DNA from: Sphingobium sp. Ant17
Lineage (GTDB): Bacteria > Pseudomonadota > Alphaproteobacteria > Sphingomonadales > Sphingomonadaceae
Assembly: GCF_000588875.1 (NCBI RefSeq)
Contig: NZ_JEMV01000032.1
Coordinates: 578 to 55,199 of the forward strand
DNA: 54,622 bases
Direction: 5' to 3'
This document shows positions 7,904-17,135 of the stretch, piece by piece. Each line of letters begins with the position of its first letter. The stretch's first letter is position 1. The translations under genes and the position numbers were made by a program. Under the pieces are notes generated by a model. That model ran no database searches. It was not told the DNA's origin and saw nothing but the letters and a program-made list of their open reading frames with translations.

Positions 7904-9711
7904 TCTTCCTTTCCTTTCGATCGGATCGGGACGGGCGGCACATAGGACAGGATGGTGTCGCCGGGCTGGGGCGTGGGGCGTGAGGCATGAGAGAAGAAGC
8001 GCAGCGCCCCTGTCCGGCGGAGCAGCAACAGCATGTCCCCTTCCGGCGGCAGCGCGGCACGGGCCGCTTCATAATCGAATTGATCGCTGATCTTCGTCTT
8101 GCGAAAGGTCCAGCCCTGCTCCTCGCGTTCGACGATCTCTTCCACGCCGTGCCCCGATGTGAAGAGCGTTCGCCCACGCAGCGATTCGGGCAAGGTGCGC
8201 GGGTCTTCGTCATCGCTGGCGTCGCCCAGCTGATACACATTGTCGCGCCCGATCTCCGGCGCGAATTCATTGCAGACCAAGGCGTTATAGGCTTCGTTGC
8301 CGGTCGCGGCGGCCAACACCTGAAACTGGGTCAGGTCCAGCCGTTCCTCGGTGGCTTCGGACAGGATTTCGCCATGATAGGTGGGAATGCCCTTGTGCCG
8401 GGCCGGGGCGAGCCGCTGCCAGCTATTGTCGGCAATCGTTACCGGTATGTCGAGCTGCCGCAACTGGTCGGCCAGACCCAGGGTAAAGGGCGTCGCGCCG
8501 ACGATCAGCAGCCCCTGCTCCGACGCGCCCGTCACCTTGAGCCACCGCGCGACGGCCTTGATCGAAAAGCCGTGGAAAAGGATCGTCGCGATGACCACAG
8601 CGAAGGACAGGGTGACGAGGATGGAGCCGTCGCCATAGCCCAGCCGGTCGAGCCGCAGCGCGAACAGACCGGAAATCGCTACCGCGACGATGCCGCGCGG
8701 CGCGATCCACGCGAGCAGCAGCCGCTCGTTCCAGGGGACGGGGGAGAAGGCAAGGCTGAGCAGGACCGTTGCGGGCCGGACCAGGAACAGCAGCGCCAGC
8801 AGGAAGCCGATGAAGCGCCATTCGAACTGGCGCAGCACTTCGATGTTAAGCGAGGCCGACAGGATGACGAACACGCCCGAAATCAGGAGAACAGTGACAT
8901 TCTCCTTGAACGGCTGAATGTCGCGCAGCGAATCGAAGCGCATATTGGCCAACGCCACGCCCATCACCGTGACCGCCAGCAATCCGGTTTCCTGTTGGAT
9001 CATGTTCGATCCGACGAAGACGCCGATCACCGCGACCAGCAATATCGGTGCCTTGAGATATTCGGGCACATGGCCGCGCGGAAAGGCCCAGCCGATCAGG
9101 CGGGCGGCAAGCCAGCCGATCAGTCCGGCGATGACCGCGGCGCCCAGCAGCGAGAGAATGACCGACGCCAGCGTCCCGCCCTCGCCCGCTCGCCGCAGAT
9201 ATTCGTAGGTCACGACGCCCAGCAACGCCCCGACCGGATCATTGACGATCGCTTCCCATTTCAGGATGGCGCGGGGGCGCGCAGCGACGTTGGATTGACG
9301 CAGCAGCGGCAACACCACGGTCGGGCCAGTGACCACCAATATCCCGGCGAACAGGATCGCGACCGGCCAAACCAGCCCGGCGACATAGTAGCAGGCGATT
9401 GCGCCTAATACCCAACCGATCGGCGCGCCCAGGACGACAAGGCGGATCACCGCGCCATCGGTCTTGCGCAATTCCCGGAAATTGAGGCTGAGGCCCCCTT
9501 CGAACAGGATCAGCGCAACCGCGATCGACACCATCGGTTCGAGCAGTTCGCCGAACACATGTTCGGGGTTGATGACATGAAGGACGGGACCGCCAACGAC
9601 GCCTGCCGCCAGCATCAGCGCGATGGCGGGCCAGCCTGTGCGCCAGGCGATCCATTGCGCGCCAATTCCCAAAATGCCGATAAGCGCGATGGATAGGGCG
9701 AGTTCGTGCAT
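7900..9711 (-). CDS. CPA-family cation/proton antiporter with nucleotide-binding domain
   Basis: About 603 residues. The first 390 residues form a hydrophobic bundle of roughly 12 helices with FEGGLSLNFRELRK, VTGPTVVLPLLR and the ion-binding NDP of WEAIVNDPVGALLGV (about 155-170), as in NhaP-like exchangers. From about 400 (GLLIVGATPFTLGLADQL) a Rossmann TrkA-N-like domain follows, then a soluble tail. Likely Na+ or K+/H+ exchange in the inner membrane. ATG 9711 is preferred over GTG 9720. Upstream of and overlapping the OmpA lipoprotein gene. Confidence 0.85.
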   Translation of the reverse strand: MHELALSIALIGILGIGAQWIAWRTGWPAIALMLAAGVVGGPVLHVINPEHVFGELLEPMVSIAVALILFEGGLSLNFRELRKTDGAVIRLVVLGAPIGWVLGAIACYYVAGLVWPVAILFAGILVVTGPTVVLPLLRQSNVAARPRAILKWEAIVNDPVGALLGVVTYEYLRRAGEGGTLASVILSLLGAAVIAGLIGWLAARLIGWAFPRGHVPEYLKAPILLVAVIGVFVGSNMIQQETGLLAVTVMGVALANMRFDSLRDIQPFKENVTVLLISGVFVILSASLNIEVLRQFEWRFIGFLLALLFLVRPATVLLSLAFSPVPWNERLLLAWIAPRGIVAVAISGLFALRLDRLGYGDGSILVTLSFAVVIATILFHGFSIKAVARWLKVTGASEQGLLIVGATPFTLGLADQLRQLDIPVTIADNSWQRLAPARHKGIPTYHGEILSEATEERLDLTQFQVLAAATGNEAYNALVCNEFAPEIGRDNVYQLGDASDDEDPRTLPESLRGRTLFTSGHGVEEIVEREEQGWTFRKTKISDQFDYEAARAALPPEGDMLLLLRRTGALRFFSHASRPTPQPGDTILSYVPPVPIRSKGKEE

Positions 9712-9832
9712 GGCGGGCACGATAGACAGACAGCGCGGTCGCCGTCACCCCCTGATATTTTTAACCGGTCGGGAACTACCGGAGGGCCGGGCGAACGATG
9801 GGCCGATCCAGGACCGACCCATCATTCTTTCA

Positions 9833-10216
9833 TCAGGGCTGCGACGGAGCGGACGCAGCGGGCGCAGCCGCCTGAATACGCTGCTGAAGCGCGGGATCGC
9901 TCGCGGCTGCTTGGCCAATCTGGTTGAACTTTTCGGGCGGCAAACCGGACGCCTGCAACGCTGCCAGCATCTTGGGCTGCTTCTCGGCCGCCGGGATCGA
10001 TGCATCCGCTTGGATCTTCGTCACCTCGGTGGCCGCAGCGGCAAATTGCTGGATATCGCTATCGCTGAAATTGCTGGCACCGGCGGCGGGTGCTGTCGGC
10101 GAAGCGGGTGCCGCAGGGGCAGTCTGCGCGGTCTGCGCCGCGAGCGGGGCAACCGCGAAAAGAGCGGCCGATGCAATGCCAGCCTTGAGGGCGTGGGAAA
10201 GGGTGAAGCTCTTCAA
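9833..10216 (-). CDS. DUF4168 exported protein
   Basis: 127 residues. A signal peptide (about 1-27, ending APLAAQ) is followed by an Ala/Pro-rich stretch and the DUF4168 helical domain (about 50-115: FSDSDIQQFAAAATEV, then FNQIGQAAASDPALQQRI). Periplasmic or surface; function unknown. Related short proteins are common in sphingomonads. Single-gene unit with its own upstream region. Confidence 0.8.
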   Translation of the reverse strand: MKSFTLSHALKAGIASAALFAVAPLAAQTAQTAPAAPASPTAPAAGASNFSDSDIQQFAAAATEVTKIQADASIPAAEKQPKMLAALQASGLPPEKFNQIGQAAASDPALQQRIQAAAPAASAPSQP

Positions 10217-10391
10217 AATGCGTCTCCTTGAACTGATGACCCGTCAGAAGCTGTGGACAACGCATCGGCATGGGAAGGCCCGTTCCGTCGAGCCGTGGCA
10301 TAAGGCGGACGACGTTCGGGTTCCCGACGGCTCGTCTTTTTTGCGAAACGGGCCGTCAGCAGCCCTTATCGTTGCGCTCTCACAACAAGTA

Positions 10392-10422
10392 TGCGCCGAC
10401 TCTGAAAATCGGGGTCGGCGCA
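10392..10422. terminator. stem-loop after the M13 peptidase gene
   Basis: TGCGCCGAC (10392-10400) pairs perfectly with GTCGGCGCA (10414-10422) across a 13-base loop, 10 bases past the peptidase stop. There is no clear T-run on either side, so it may act as a mRNA-stabilising hairpin rather than an intrinsic terminator. Confidence 0.4.
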
Positions 10423-10431
10423 CACTCGTTA

Positions 10432-12477
10432 TCACCAGATTTTGACGCGCTCTTCAGGCTTCAGATAGAGCTTGCCGCCCGGCGCAGGCTTGAACGCCTC
10501 ATACCAGCTATCGAAATTCCGCACGATATCGGCGCGATATTGCGACGGCGCATGCGGATCGGTCACCAGCCGCCGGCGCAGATTGGCCTCGCGATAATTG
10601 CGCCGCCACACTTGCGCCCAGCCCAAGAAGAAGCGCTGGTCGCCGGTCATGCCGTCGATCACCGGCGCAGGCTTGCCGCCCAGCGACGCATGATAGGCGT
10701 CGAGCGCCACGGCCAACCCGCCCAGATCACCGATATTTTCGCCGAGCGTGAACGCCCCCTTCACATGCGCGCCGGGGAAGGGCTCATAGGCGTCATATTG
10801 GGTGACCAGCTTGTCGGTCAGCGCCTTGAAATTGGCGACATCGGCGTCGGTCCACCATTGGTTGAGCTTGCCGGTCTCGTCATATTTTGCGCCTTGATCG
10901 TCGAAATGATGGCTCAATTCATGGCCGATGACCGCGCCGATGCCGCCATAATTGACCGCCGGGTCGGCATTGGGATCAAAGAAGGGCGGTTGCAGGATCG
11001 CGGCGGGGAACACGATCTCGACCATGCCGAAATTGGCATAGGCGTTGATCTCCATCGGCGTCATGCCCCATTCCCAGCGATAGATGGGCTTGCCGAGCTT
11101 GCCGATATTATAGTCGAAATCGAACTGGCTGGCGCGCATCGCATTGCCCAGCAGATCGTCGCGCTGGATGGCCAGCCCGTCATAGTCGCGCCATTTGTCG
11201 GGATAGCCGATCTTAGGGGTGAAGGCAGCCAGCTTCTTGTGCGCGCGCGCCTTGGCGGTATCGCTCATCCACGGCAGGCCGTCGATGCGACGCCCCATGG
11301 CGGCGATCACATTCTTGACCAGCACATCCATTGCCGCCTTGGTTTCGGGCGGGAAATATTGCGCGACATAGACTTTGCCGACTTCTTCGCCGAGCGAGTC
11401 CTTGAGGAAATCGACCCCCCGCTTCCACCGTGCCTCGCGCTCCGGCGTCCCCGACAGGGTGGTGCCGTAAAAGGCGAAGTCGGCATTGGCGATGCTGTCG
11501 GGCAGTTTGTCGGCATAGGCGTGCAGGCTGCGCAGCATCAGCGCGTCCTTCAGCACGGCGATCGGCGTCTTGGCGATCAGCGCCGCCTCGCCGGTGATGG
11601 CCGAGGGTTGGGCGACGAGCAGGTCGGTCGGCGTCAGGCCATTGGCCTTGAAATAGGCAGCGAAATCGAAGCCCGGCGCGGCCTTTTGCAGGCCAGCGAG
11701 CGTCAACTTGTTGTAAGTCTTGTCCGCGTCGCGGCTGTCGATCTGGGTCCAGTGAACCTTGGCCACGTCCGTCTCGAACGCCATCAAGGCGGCGGCGCGC
11801 GCCTTGGCGTCGCTTTCGCCCGCCAGCGTCAGCATCGCCTCAAGATGCGCGACATAGGCCGCGCGGATCTTGGCCATTTCCGGCTTTTCATCCAGATAAT
11901 AGTCGCGATCGGGCAGGCCCAGGCCACCCTGGCTCATCGACAGGATATAGGTTTCGGGGTCTTTATCGTCCTGCCCAACATAGAAGCGGAACGGCCCACT
12001 GATCCCGGCGCGGGCGGCCTTGGCGGCGAGCGTGGCATAGCCCGCCTTGTCCTTCACGCCCTTGATCTCGGCGAGCCAGGGCTTGATCGGAGCCAACCCC
12101 TTGGCTTCGACCGCAGCGGTGTCGAGATAGCTGGCATAGGCCGCGCCGATCTTGCTCGCCGGATCCTCCTTCGCCGCGTCCAGGATCGCGCGGGTGCGGG
12201 TGCGCGACAATTCGTCGAGCGTGTTGAACGCGCCATAATTGGACTTGTCGGCGGGGATCGGCGTGTTTTTCGCCCAGGTGCCATTGGCATGGTCGTAGAA
12301 ATCATCGCCGGGCTTCACTGACAGGTCCATGCCCGCCGCGTCGAAGCCATAGCTGCCATAAGTGGGCTTGGCCGAAGCCGGGGCGGTGGTGATGGCTGGG
12401 GCGGGCTGTTGCGCGTGGGCGATACCAGCGGTCAGCGCCAGTGCGGAGGCGGCAGCGCCCAGGAGGAGGTGTTTCAT
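10432..12477 (-). CDS. M13-family zinc endopeptidase (PepO/neprilysin type)
   Basis: 681 residues from ATG 12477 (MKHLLLGAAASALALTAG), with a signal peptide ending near AHAQQ; the frame is open to 12561 but without a signal there. The N-terminal M13 domain starts at KPGDDFYDHANGTW. The C-terminal catalytic domain carries VIGHELSHHFDDQG (HExxH) and ENIGDLGGLAVALDAY, which supplies the third zinc ligand Glu. Ends in EERVKIW, typical of the family's C-terminal tryptophan. Exported metallopeptidase acting in the periplasm. Confidence 0.92.
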   Translation of the reverse strand: MKHLLLGAAASALALTAGIAHAQQPAPAITTAPASAKPTYGSYGFDAAGMDLSVKPGDDFYDHANGTWAKNTPIPADKSNYGAFNTLDELSRTRTRAILDAAKEDPASKIGAAYASYLDTAAVEAKGLAPIKPWLAEIKGVKDKAGYATLAAKAARAGISGPFRFYVGQDDKDPETYILSMSQGGLGLPDRDYYLDEKPEMAKIRAAYVAHLEAMLTLAGESDAKARAAALMAFETDVAKVHWTQIDSRDADKTYNKLTLAGLQKAAPGFDFAAYFKANGLTPTDLLVAQPSAITGEAALIAKTPIAVLKDALMLRSLHAYADKLPDSIANADFAFYGTTLSGTPEREARWKRGVDFLKDSLGEEVGKVYVAQYFPPETKAAMDVLVKNVIAAMGRRIDGLPWMSDTAKARAHKKLAAFTPKIGYPDKWRDYDGLAIQRDDLLGNAMRASQFDFDYNIGKLGKPIYRWEWGMTPMEINAYANFGMVEIVFPAAILQPPFFDPNADPAVNYGGIGAVIGHELSHHFDDQGAKYDETGKLNQWWTDADVANFKALTDKLVTQYDAYEPFPGAHVKGAFTLGENIGDLGGLAVALDAYHASLGGKPAPVIDGMTGDQRFFLGWAQVWRRNYREANLRRRLVTDPHAPSQYRADIVRNFDSWYEAFKPAPGGKLYLKPEERVKIW

Positions 12478-12579
12478 CAAAGCATCCCTTGCTTGAAGTG
12501 GGCGCATCGGACGCGCCCGGCATGACGGGGACTTGAACGCCTGTCCAACAAGCCTGTCCATGTCGTTGGTCGAATATTA

Positions 12580-13209
12580 TCAGCCGTTGAAAGGATCGGA
12601 AAGCCGTATATGCGCCGCGAACGCCTCGGCCAGAGCGACCGGGTTCAGCGGATCGAGCAGTGGCAGGCGGCCAAGGCTGGGGATAGCCGCCAGCAGCGGG
12701 ATGATCCGCTCATTCTCCGCATGCGCCTCACCGATGAAAGCGATGCCCGCGATCGGCACGCCACGCGACTGCAGTGCCTCGACGCTGAGCAGACTATGGT
12801 TGATCGTGCCGAGCGCGGTGCGCGCGCACAGGATGACGGGCTGGCCCCAATGGGCGAACAGGTCCGCCATCGACAGCGTCTCGCTGATCGGCACGAGGAC
12901 GCCGCCTGCGCCTTCGACCACCAGCGGTCCGTCGACTTGCGGCAGCGCCAGCCGGTCCAATTCGATCGTCACCCCGTCGATCCGCGCGGCGAGATGCGGC
13001 GAGGCGGGCGTCGCCAGCCTATAGGCTTCGGGCAGAATATGCGCGGCGGGCAGGCCGGACAGGCGGGCCACCTCTTCCTTGTCGCCATCGGGATCGACCC
13101 CGGCCTGGATCGGCTTCCAATAATGCGCGCCCAACGCAGCGGCGAGGCCAGCGGCAAAAACCGTCTTGCCGATGCCGGTATCGGTGCCGGTGACGACAAG
13201 CACGCTCAT
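12580..13209 (-). CDS. bioD: dethiobiotin synthetase
   Basis: 209 residues, full length. The Walker A GTDTGIGKTVFAAGLA at the N-terminus, KPIQAG (substrate lysine) and VVEGAGGVLVPI are diagnostic of BioD, which closes the ureido ring of dethiobiotin from DAPA, CO2 and ATP. It overlaps bioF by four bases (ATGA), so the two are coupled. Intact. Confidence 0.95.
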   Translation of the reverse strand: MSVLVVTGTDTGIGKTVFAAGLAAALGAHYWKPIQAGVDPDGDKEEVARLSGLPAAHILPEAYRLATPASPHLAARIDGVTIELDRLALPQVDGPLVVEGAGGVLVPISETLSMADLFAHWGQPVILCARTALGTINHSLLSVEALQSRGVPIAGIAFIGEAHAENERIIPLLAAIPSLGRLPLLDPLNPVALAEAFAAHIRLSDPFNG

Positions 13210-14329
13210 CGCATGATCCTTTGCAATTCACGGCCGAGCGCGGCGATGTCGGCGCGCCCGACATTGAGCGTCAGCGATATACGCAGGCGACTAGTGCCCG
13301 GCGGCACGGTCGGCGGGCGGATGCCGCGCACGTCGAACCCGGCGTCCTGCAAGGCCGCCGCCGCCGCCATGGTGCGCGCGTCCGTGCCCAGGATGACCGG
13401 CACGATCTGGCTGCGCGGCGCGGGCAGACCGAGCGGCGCGCAGATGGCTTCGGCTGCATCCTGCCGCAACGTCTTCAACCGATCGCGCAGGTCGCTCGCT
13501 TCCTCGATCCGGTCGAGCGCGGCGGATACCGCGACCGCCATCAGCGGCGAGGGTGCCGTCGAGAAGATGAAGGCGCGGGCGCGGTTGATGAGATAGTCGA
13601 TATGCAGGCGCGGTCCACAGATCAGCGCGCCTTCCACCCCCATCGCCTTGCCGCAGGTGTGGAGCGTGACGACATTGTGCAGCCCGTCCAGCCCCGCCGA
13701 AAGCCCGCGTCCACCCGGCCCGAAGACGCCGGTGCCATGGGCTTCGTCGAGCAGCAGCATGCCATGATGTTTGGCCGCCAGCTTGGCGAGATCGGCGAGC
13801 GGGGCGAGGTCGCCATCCATCGAATAGAGCGTTTCGACTGCGATCCAGATGCGGCCCTTGCCCCCTTCGGCGCGGAAGGCGGTGATCAGGTCGGAAAAGC
13901 TTTGCACGTCATTATGGCGGGCGAAGACGGCGGCGGCCTTGCTCATGCGGATGCCGTCATGCGCGCTCGCGTGGATCAGTTCGTCCGCGACGATCAGGTC
14001 GCCGCGCTGCGGCAGCGTGCCGAACAGAGCGAGATTGCGACATAGCCATTGGCGACGAACAGCGACGCCTGGGTGCGGAAGAAGTCCGCCGCCTTGGCCT
14101 CCAGCCCTTCATGTTCGGGCGCATTGCCGCGCAGCAGCCGCGATCCACCCGACCCCACCGGCACCCCCCGCGCGATCGCATCGGCCACCGCCCCGGCGAT
14201 GATCGGATCGGCGGCGAGGCCGAGATAATCGTTCGACGCGAAATCATGGCCCGACCGGGGCATCAGGCGACGCAACCGCCCGCGCGCGTCCAAAGCGGCA
14301 AGCTGTCTGGCGAAGGGTTCGGCGGTCAT
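13206..14329 (-). pseudogene. bioF: 8-amino-7-oxononanoate synthase with one-base frameshift
   Basis: BioF condenses pimeloyl-ACP/CoA with alanine. Residues 1-97 read from ATG 14329 (MTAEPFARQLAALDARG) through HDFASNDYLGLA and GSGGSRLLRGN to FVANGYVA. The frame then shifts at about 14038: one base is missing in GTCGC-AATCTC, and the remainder continues normally in the next frame (NLALFGTLPQRGDLIVADE, the DEAHGTGVFGPGG motif and the C-terminus). Restoring one base gives a full-length protein of about 374 residues with all landmarks. Either a recent mutation giving a biotin-synthesis defect or an assembly error. Coupled to bioD downstream. Confidence 0.88.
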
Positions 14330-14373
14330 GGGCCGCGCTATAGGCCGCTCCCGAAAGGGGAGCAAGCCGCCGC

Positions 14374-15843
14374 TCAGCCCTCCGCCACCGCCGTCGACAG
14401 GCCCAGTCCCGGCACGCCGATGGAGCGTTTGCCCGAAAAATCGGTGCGGGCGACGATGACGCCCAGTTTTTCCATATAGTCGATCAGGCGGCGGACGCGC
14501 CCCGGCGAGCTGGTGCCATAGGCGCGGGCCAGGGCGGCATCGTCCGGGCATTGAAGCCCCTGCATCGCGGCGCGCGCGATCAGCAGGAAGGGGGCGAGCA
14601 TGTCTTCGGGCAGCGTGTCGGCGGCGCGCATCGCCGGTTCCCAGCGCGGATCGGCCGCGTCCATCATCCCAGCCTGCGCCATGGCGAAGCGCTTGCGGAA
14701 AGCGGGCAGGTCCAGCGGCGGGGTGCGCAGCCCCTTCATCCGGCAGCGCACACCGAAATCCTGGTACAAAGTCGACACGCTGGGGGCCGCATCGCCCAGA
14801 TCAGCGACGATTTCTTCCAGCACCGCCATCACCACCGGCTCATTCTGGCCGAAATCCAGTTCGGGCGCGGCGGGCTTGGCCGAGGGCGAATCGGCCAGCG
14901 CTCGGATAATCTCCTCGGCGGGGCGCGGCGGCGGATCAGCGCGCGGCGGGGCGACGGGGGCCGCATCCTGCGGTTCGGGGGCGAACAGCAATTCCTGAAA
15001 ATCCTCGCCGCTGGTCACCGGCGGGGCCATCAGCTTGTGCGTGCCGCCGCGCGTGCTGGTGTGGACCGCGCCGATCTTCACCGACACCGGGCGGCGGCAG
15101 ATGGCCGGACCCAGCGCCAGGAAGCGCCCGCGCTCCAGGTCGCGGATCTGCTCCGCCTGCCGCCGTTCCATGCCCAGCAGGTCGGCGGCGCGCGCCATGT
15201 CGATGTCGAGGAAGGTACGCCCCATCAGGAAGTTGGAGGCTTCGGCGGCGACATTCTTGGCGAGCTTCGCCAGCCGCTGCGTCGCGATCACGCCCGCTAG
15301 CCCGCGCTTGCGCCCCCGGCACATCAAATTGGTCATCGCCGCCAGCGATACCCGCCGCGCTTCGTCGGACACGTCGCCCGCGGCGGCGGGGGCGAACATC
15401 TGCGCCTCATCCACCACCACCAGAGCGGGATACCAATGGTCGCGGGGCGCATCGAACAGGGCGTTGAGGAAGGAGGCGGCGCATTTCATCTGCGCGTCGA
15501 TCTCCAGCGCCTCCAGGCTCAGCACCACCGAGGCGCGATGTTCGCGAATCCGCGTCGCCATGGTGACGATCTCACGCTCATTATAGTCGCCAGCATCAAT
15601 CACCACATGGCCATAGCGGTCGGCCAGCGTTACGAAATCCCCCTCCGGGTCGATCACCACCTGCTGCACCATCGGCGCGCTTTCCTCCAGCAGGCGGCGC
15701 AGCAGATGCGACTTGCCCGACCCCGAATTGCCCTGAACGAGCAGCCGGGTGGCGAGCAATTCCTCCACGTCGACCAGCACGGGCTTGCCGTGGCTGTCGG
15801 TTCCTATGCTGATGCTGGCGGTCACGCCCACCCCATGGCCCAT
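14374..15843 (-). CDS. HerA-like / DUF87 ATP-binding protein
   Basis: About 489 residues from ATG 15843. The frame is open to 15990, but homology begins near VTASISIGTDSHGKP, so the start is uncertain. Walker A LVQGNSGSGKSHLLRRLL, Walker B ALVVVDEAQMFAP and the later MCRGRKRGLAGVIATQRLAK are typical of HerA/FtsK-like ATPases with a DUF87 domain. A proline-rich linker (about residues 285-310) separates a C-terminal helical region. No NurA partner is adjacent. DNA translocation or repair is plausible, but the role is not known. Confidence 0.78.
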   Translation of the reverse strand: MGHGVGVTASISIGTDSHGKPVLVDVEELLATRLLVQGNSGSGKSHLLRRLLEESAPMVQQVVIDPEGDFVTLADRYGHVVIDAGDYNEREIVTMATRIREHRASVVLSLEALEIDAQMKCAASFLNALFDAPRDHWYPALVVVDEAQMFAPAAAGDVSDEARRVSLAAMTNLMCRGRKRGLAGVIATQRLAKLAKNVAAEASNFLMGRTFLDIDMARAADLLGMERRQAEQIRDLERGRFLALGPAICRRPVSVKIGAVHTSTRGGTHKLMAPPVTSGEDFQELLFAPEPQDAAPVAPPRADPPPRPAEEIIRALADSPSAKPAAPELDFGQNEPVVMAVLEEIVADLGDAAPSVSTLYQDFGVRCRMKGLRTPPLDLPAFRKRFAMAQAGMMDAADPRWEPAMRAADTLPEDMLAPFLLIARAAMQGLQCPDDAALARAYGTSSPGRVRRLIDYMEKLGVIVARTDFSGKRSIGVPGLGLSTAVAEG

Positions 15844-16047
15844 GGGGGCGGGGGAGCGCAAGAGGGGTGCGGCGGCGACAGCGGCGCGTCTGTCGAGCAT
15901 CGGCCGAAGTTCACACCGTCGTCGGGAAAATGGCGCCAATAGTAAGGGTGAGGGCGCTGCGAAGACCCGGTGAGGTTCGTGTTGGGTCACGGTGAAGTCA
16001 CGCCAGGGTCACTATGATGCGACAACAGGGCTATCGCATATGAAAAC

Positions 16048-16143
16048 GCCGTTCGTCCTGAGCCTGTCGAAGGACTGTCCTTTTCTTCGCGCGGAAGTTT
16101 AGAACGAAGAAAAAGCGTCCCTTCGACAGGCTCAGGGCGAACG
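16048..16143. repeat. long hairpin built on the sphingomonad REP-like repeat
   Basis: GTTCGTCCTGAGCCTGTCGA (from 16051) is matched in inverse by CCCTTCGACAGGCTCAGGGC (16119-16138) and the following GAACGG. Between them TTTTCTTCG...CGAAGAAAA forms an inner stem. The outer motif is widely scattered in intergenic DNA of this bacterial group, so this is one inverted pair of an interspersed element. Possible transcript end or RNase processing site. Confidence 0.8.
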
Positions 16144-16193
16144 GAAAATTTTTTCTTCACACCAAGGGGAGGCCACAGGCGCGGGCATCGCCA

Positions 16194-16480
16194 TCAGCGG
16201 GGTGCTGGCGGCGCGGCGGGCGGCGGCGGGTCCGGCGCGAAGGGATCCGCCAAGCCCTGCGCATAGTGGGCCAGCGCCCAGTCCCAGCTCTGGTCGAACA
16301 TCGTCCCCGCCAGCCGCCGACGCAGGCGATGCGCGCTGGTGGGCGACATCCCAAGCTGCGCGCGGCGGTGGCGACGGTGCCGGTTTCGAGCAGGGCAACC
16401 AGGAAGCGCCGCTGCTTGGCGGGCGTCCAGTGGGTGCGGCTGGCCGGGGGTGGCGGCGACGGTGTGAGGTGCTGGTCCAT
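16194..16480 (-). pseudogene. small helix-turn-helix protein, frameshifted
   Basis: From ATG 16480 the protein reads through HWTPAKQRRFLVALLETGTV and ATAARSLG. One G is then missing near 16350 and the frame continues as MSPTSAHRLRRRLAG and FDQSWDWALAHYAQGLADPF to TGA 16194. Repaired, it is a roughly 95-residue DNA-binding-like protein of a type frequent in sphingomonads. The total length (287) confirms the missing base. Function unknown. Confidence 0.65.
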
Positions 16481-16637
16481 CGGAAAGGATAAATCAGAGG
16501 ATGTGCGAGTAGGAAAGGGGATTTTGTGGCGGGCAGTTATGCGCCACTTGCCGTCGTTTGGCAGCGATTCCACCGTACCTGAAAGCGGACATCCGAATTT
16601 AACCGGTTCTGGGACAATTTTTTGACCCGGCGGACCA

Positions 16638-17135
16638 TCACATTCCGTCTAAGAGACTTGGCGGCGGTGGCGGCGGCTTTCTGATTCTCAGTGTCCCACC
16701 CGCTGGCTTCACAATCTTGTCGTCAAGCTTGAGCAGGGCGGAATCGAAGGTGTGAAATTCAGAGGCGTCCGCGATCACCGCTGTCGCCAAATGAACGGCG
16801 TCAGGAGGTCGAAGCCCAGGGTGCCCGGCTTGCATCAGTTCGCGCGCCAATGTGCCGACATATCGGTCGACTGGCACGATCAGGATGTACTCGTTCCGGA
16901 AAAAGTCAGCAAGCACGTCGCCATCTTCTCGTTTCACCTGATCGTCCTTGCAGACTTCCGCGAGCGACAGTCCCGACGTGGCAATTTCCACCTGCTTGCG
17001 CGTAGCCAGGTCGATCACATGATTGCAGAGAATCGCGCGATCCTCGACGCCCCCTCCTTTGAGCGGCGCCTTCTCTTGGATAATCGTGGCGATCCACGTG
17101 CACGCATCCCATGCGACGCGTCTAGGCTTCGCCAT
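16638..17135 (-). CDS. PIN-domain protein, probable VapC-like RNase
   Basis: 165 residues with the acidic residues expected of a PIN nuclease: Asp10 (VAWDACTWI), Glu60 (LSLAEVC), Asp112 (RPPDAVHLATA) and Asp131 (FHTFDSALL). PIN toxins cleave tRNA or rRNA. The C-terminus is an unusual poly-proline tail (KPPPPPPSLLDGM). It starts inside the 3' end of a 286-residue gene (14-base overlap), an arrangement like toxin-antitoxin pairs except that the partner is far larger than a VapB. Confidence 0.75.
   Translation of the reverse strand: MAKPRRVAWDACTWIATIIQEKAPLKGGGVEDRAILCNHVIDLATRKQVEIATSGLSLAEVCKDDQVKREDGDVLADFFRNEYILIVPVDRYVGTLARELMQAGHPGLRPPDAVHLATAVIADASEFHTFDSALLKLDDKIVKPAGGTLRIRKPPPPPPSLLDGM

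Noticed and set aside
10270..12321. 683-codon plus-strand frame opposite the M13 peptidase
   Set aside because: Antisense shadow of a conserved metallopeptidase.
13206..14329. bioF as two separate genes
   Set aside because: The two frames join into one conserved BioF when one base is restored; the second frame has no start at a domain boundary.
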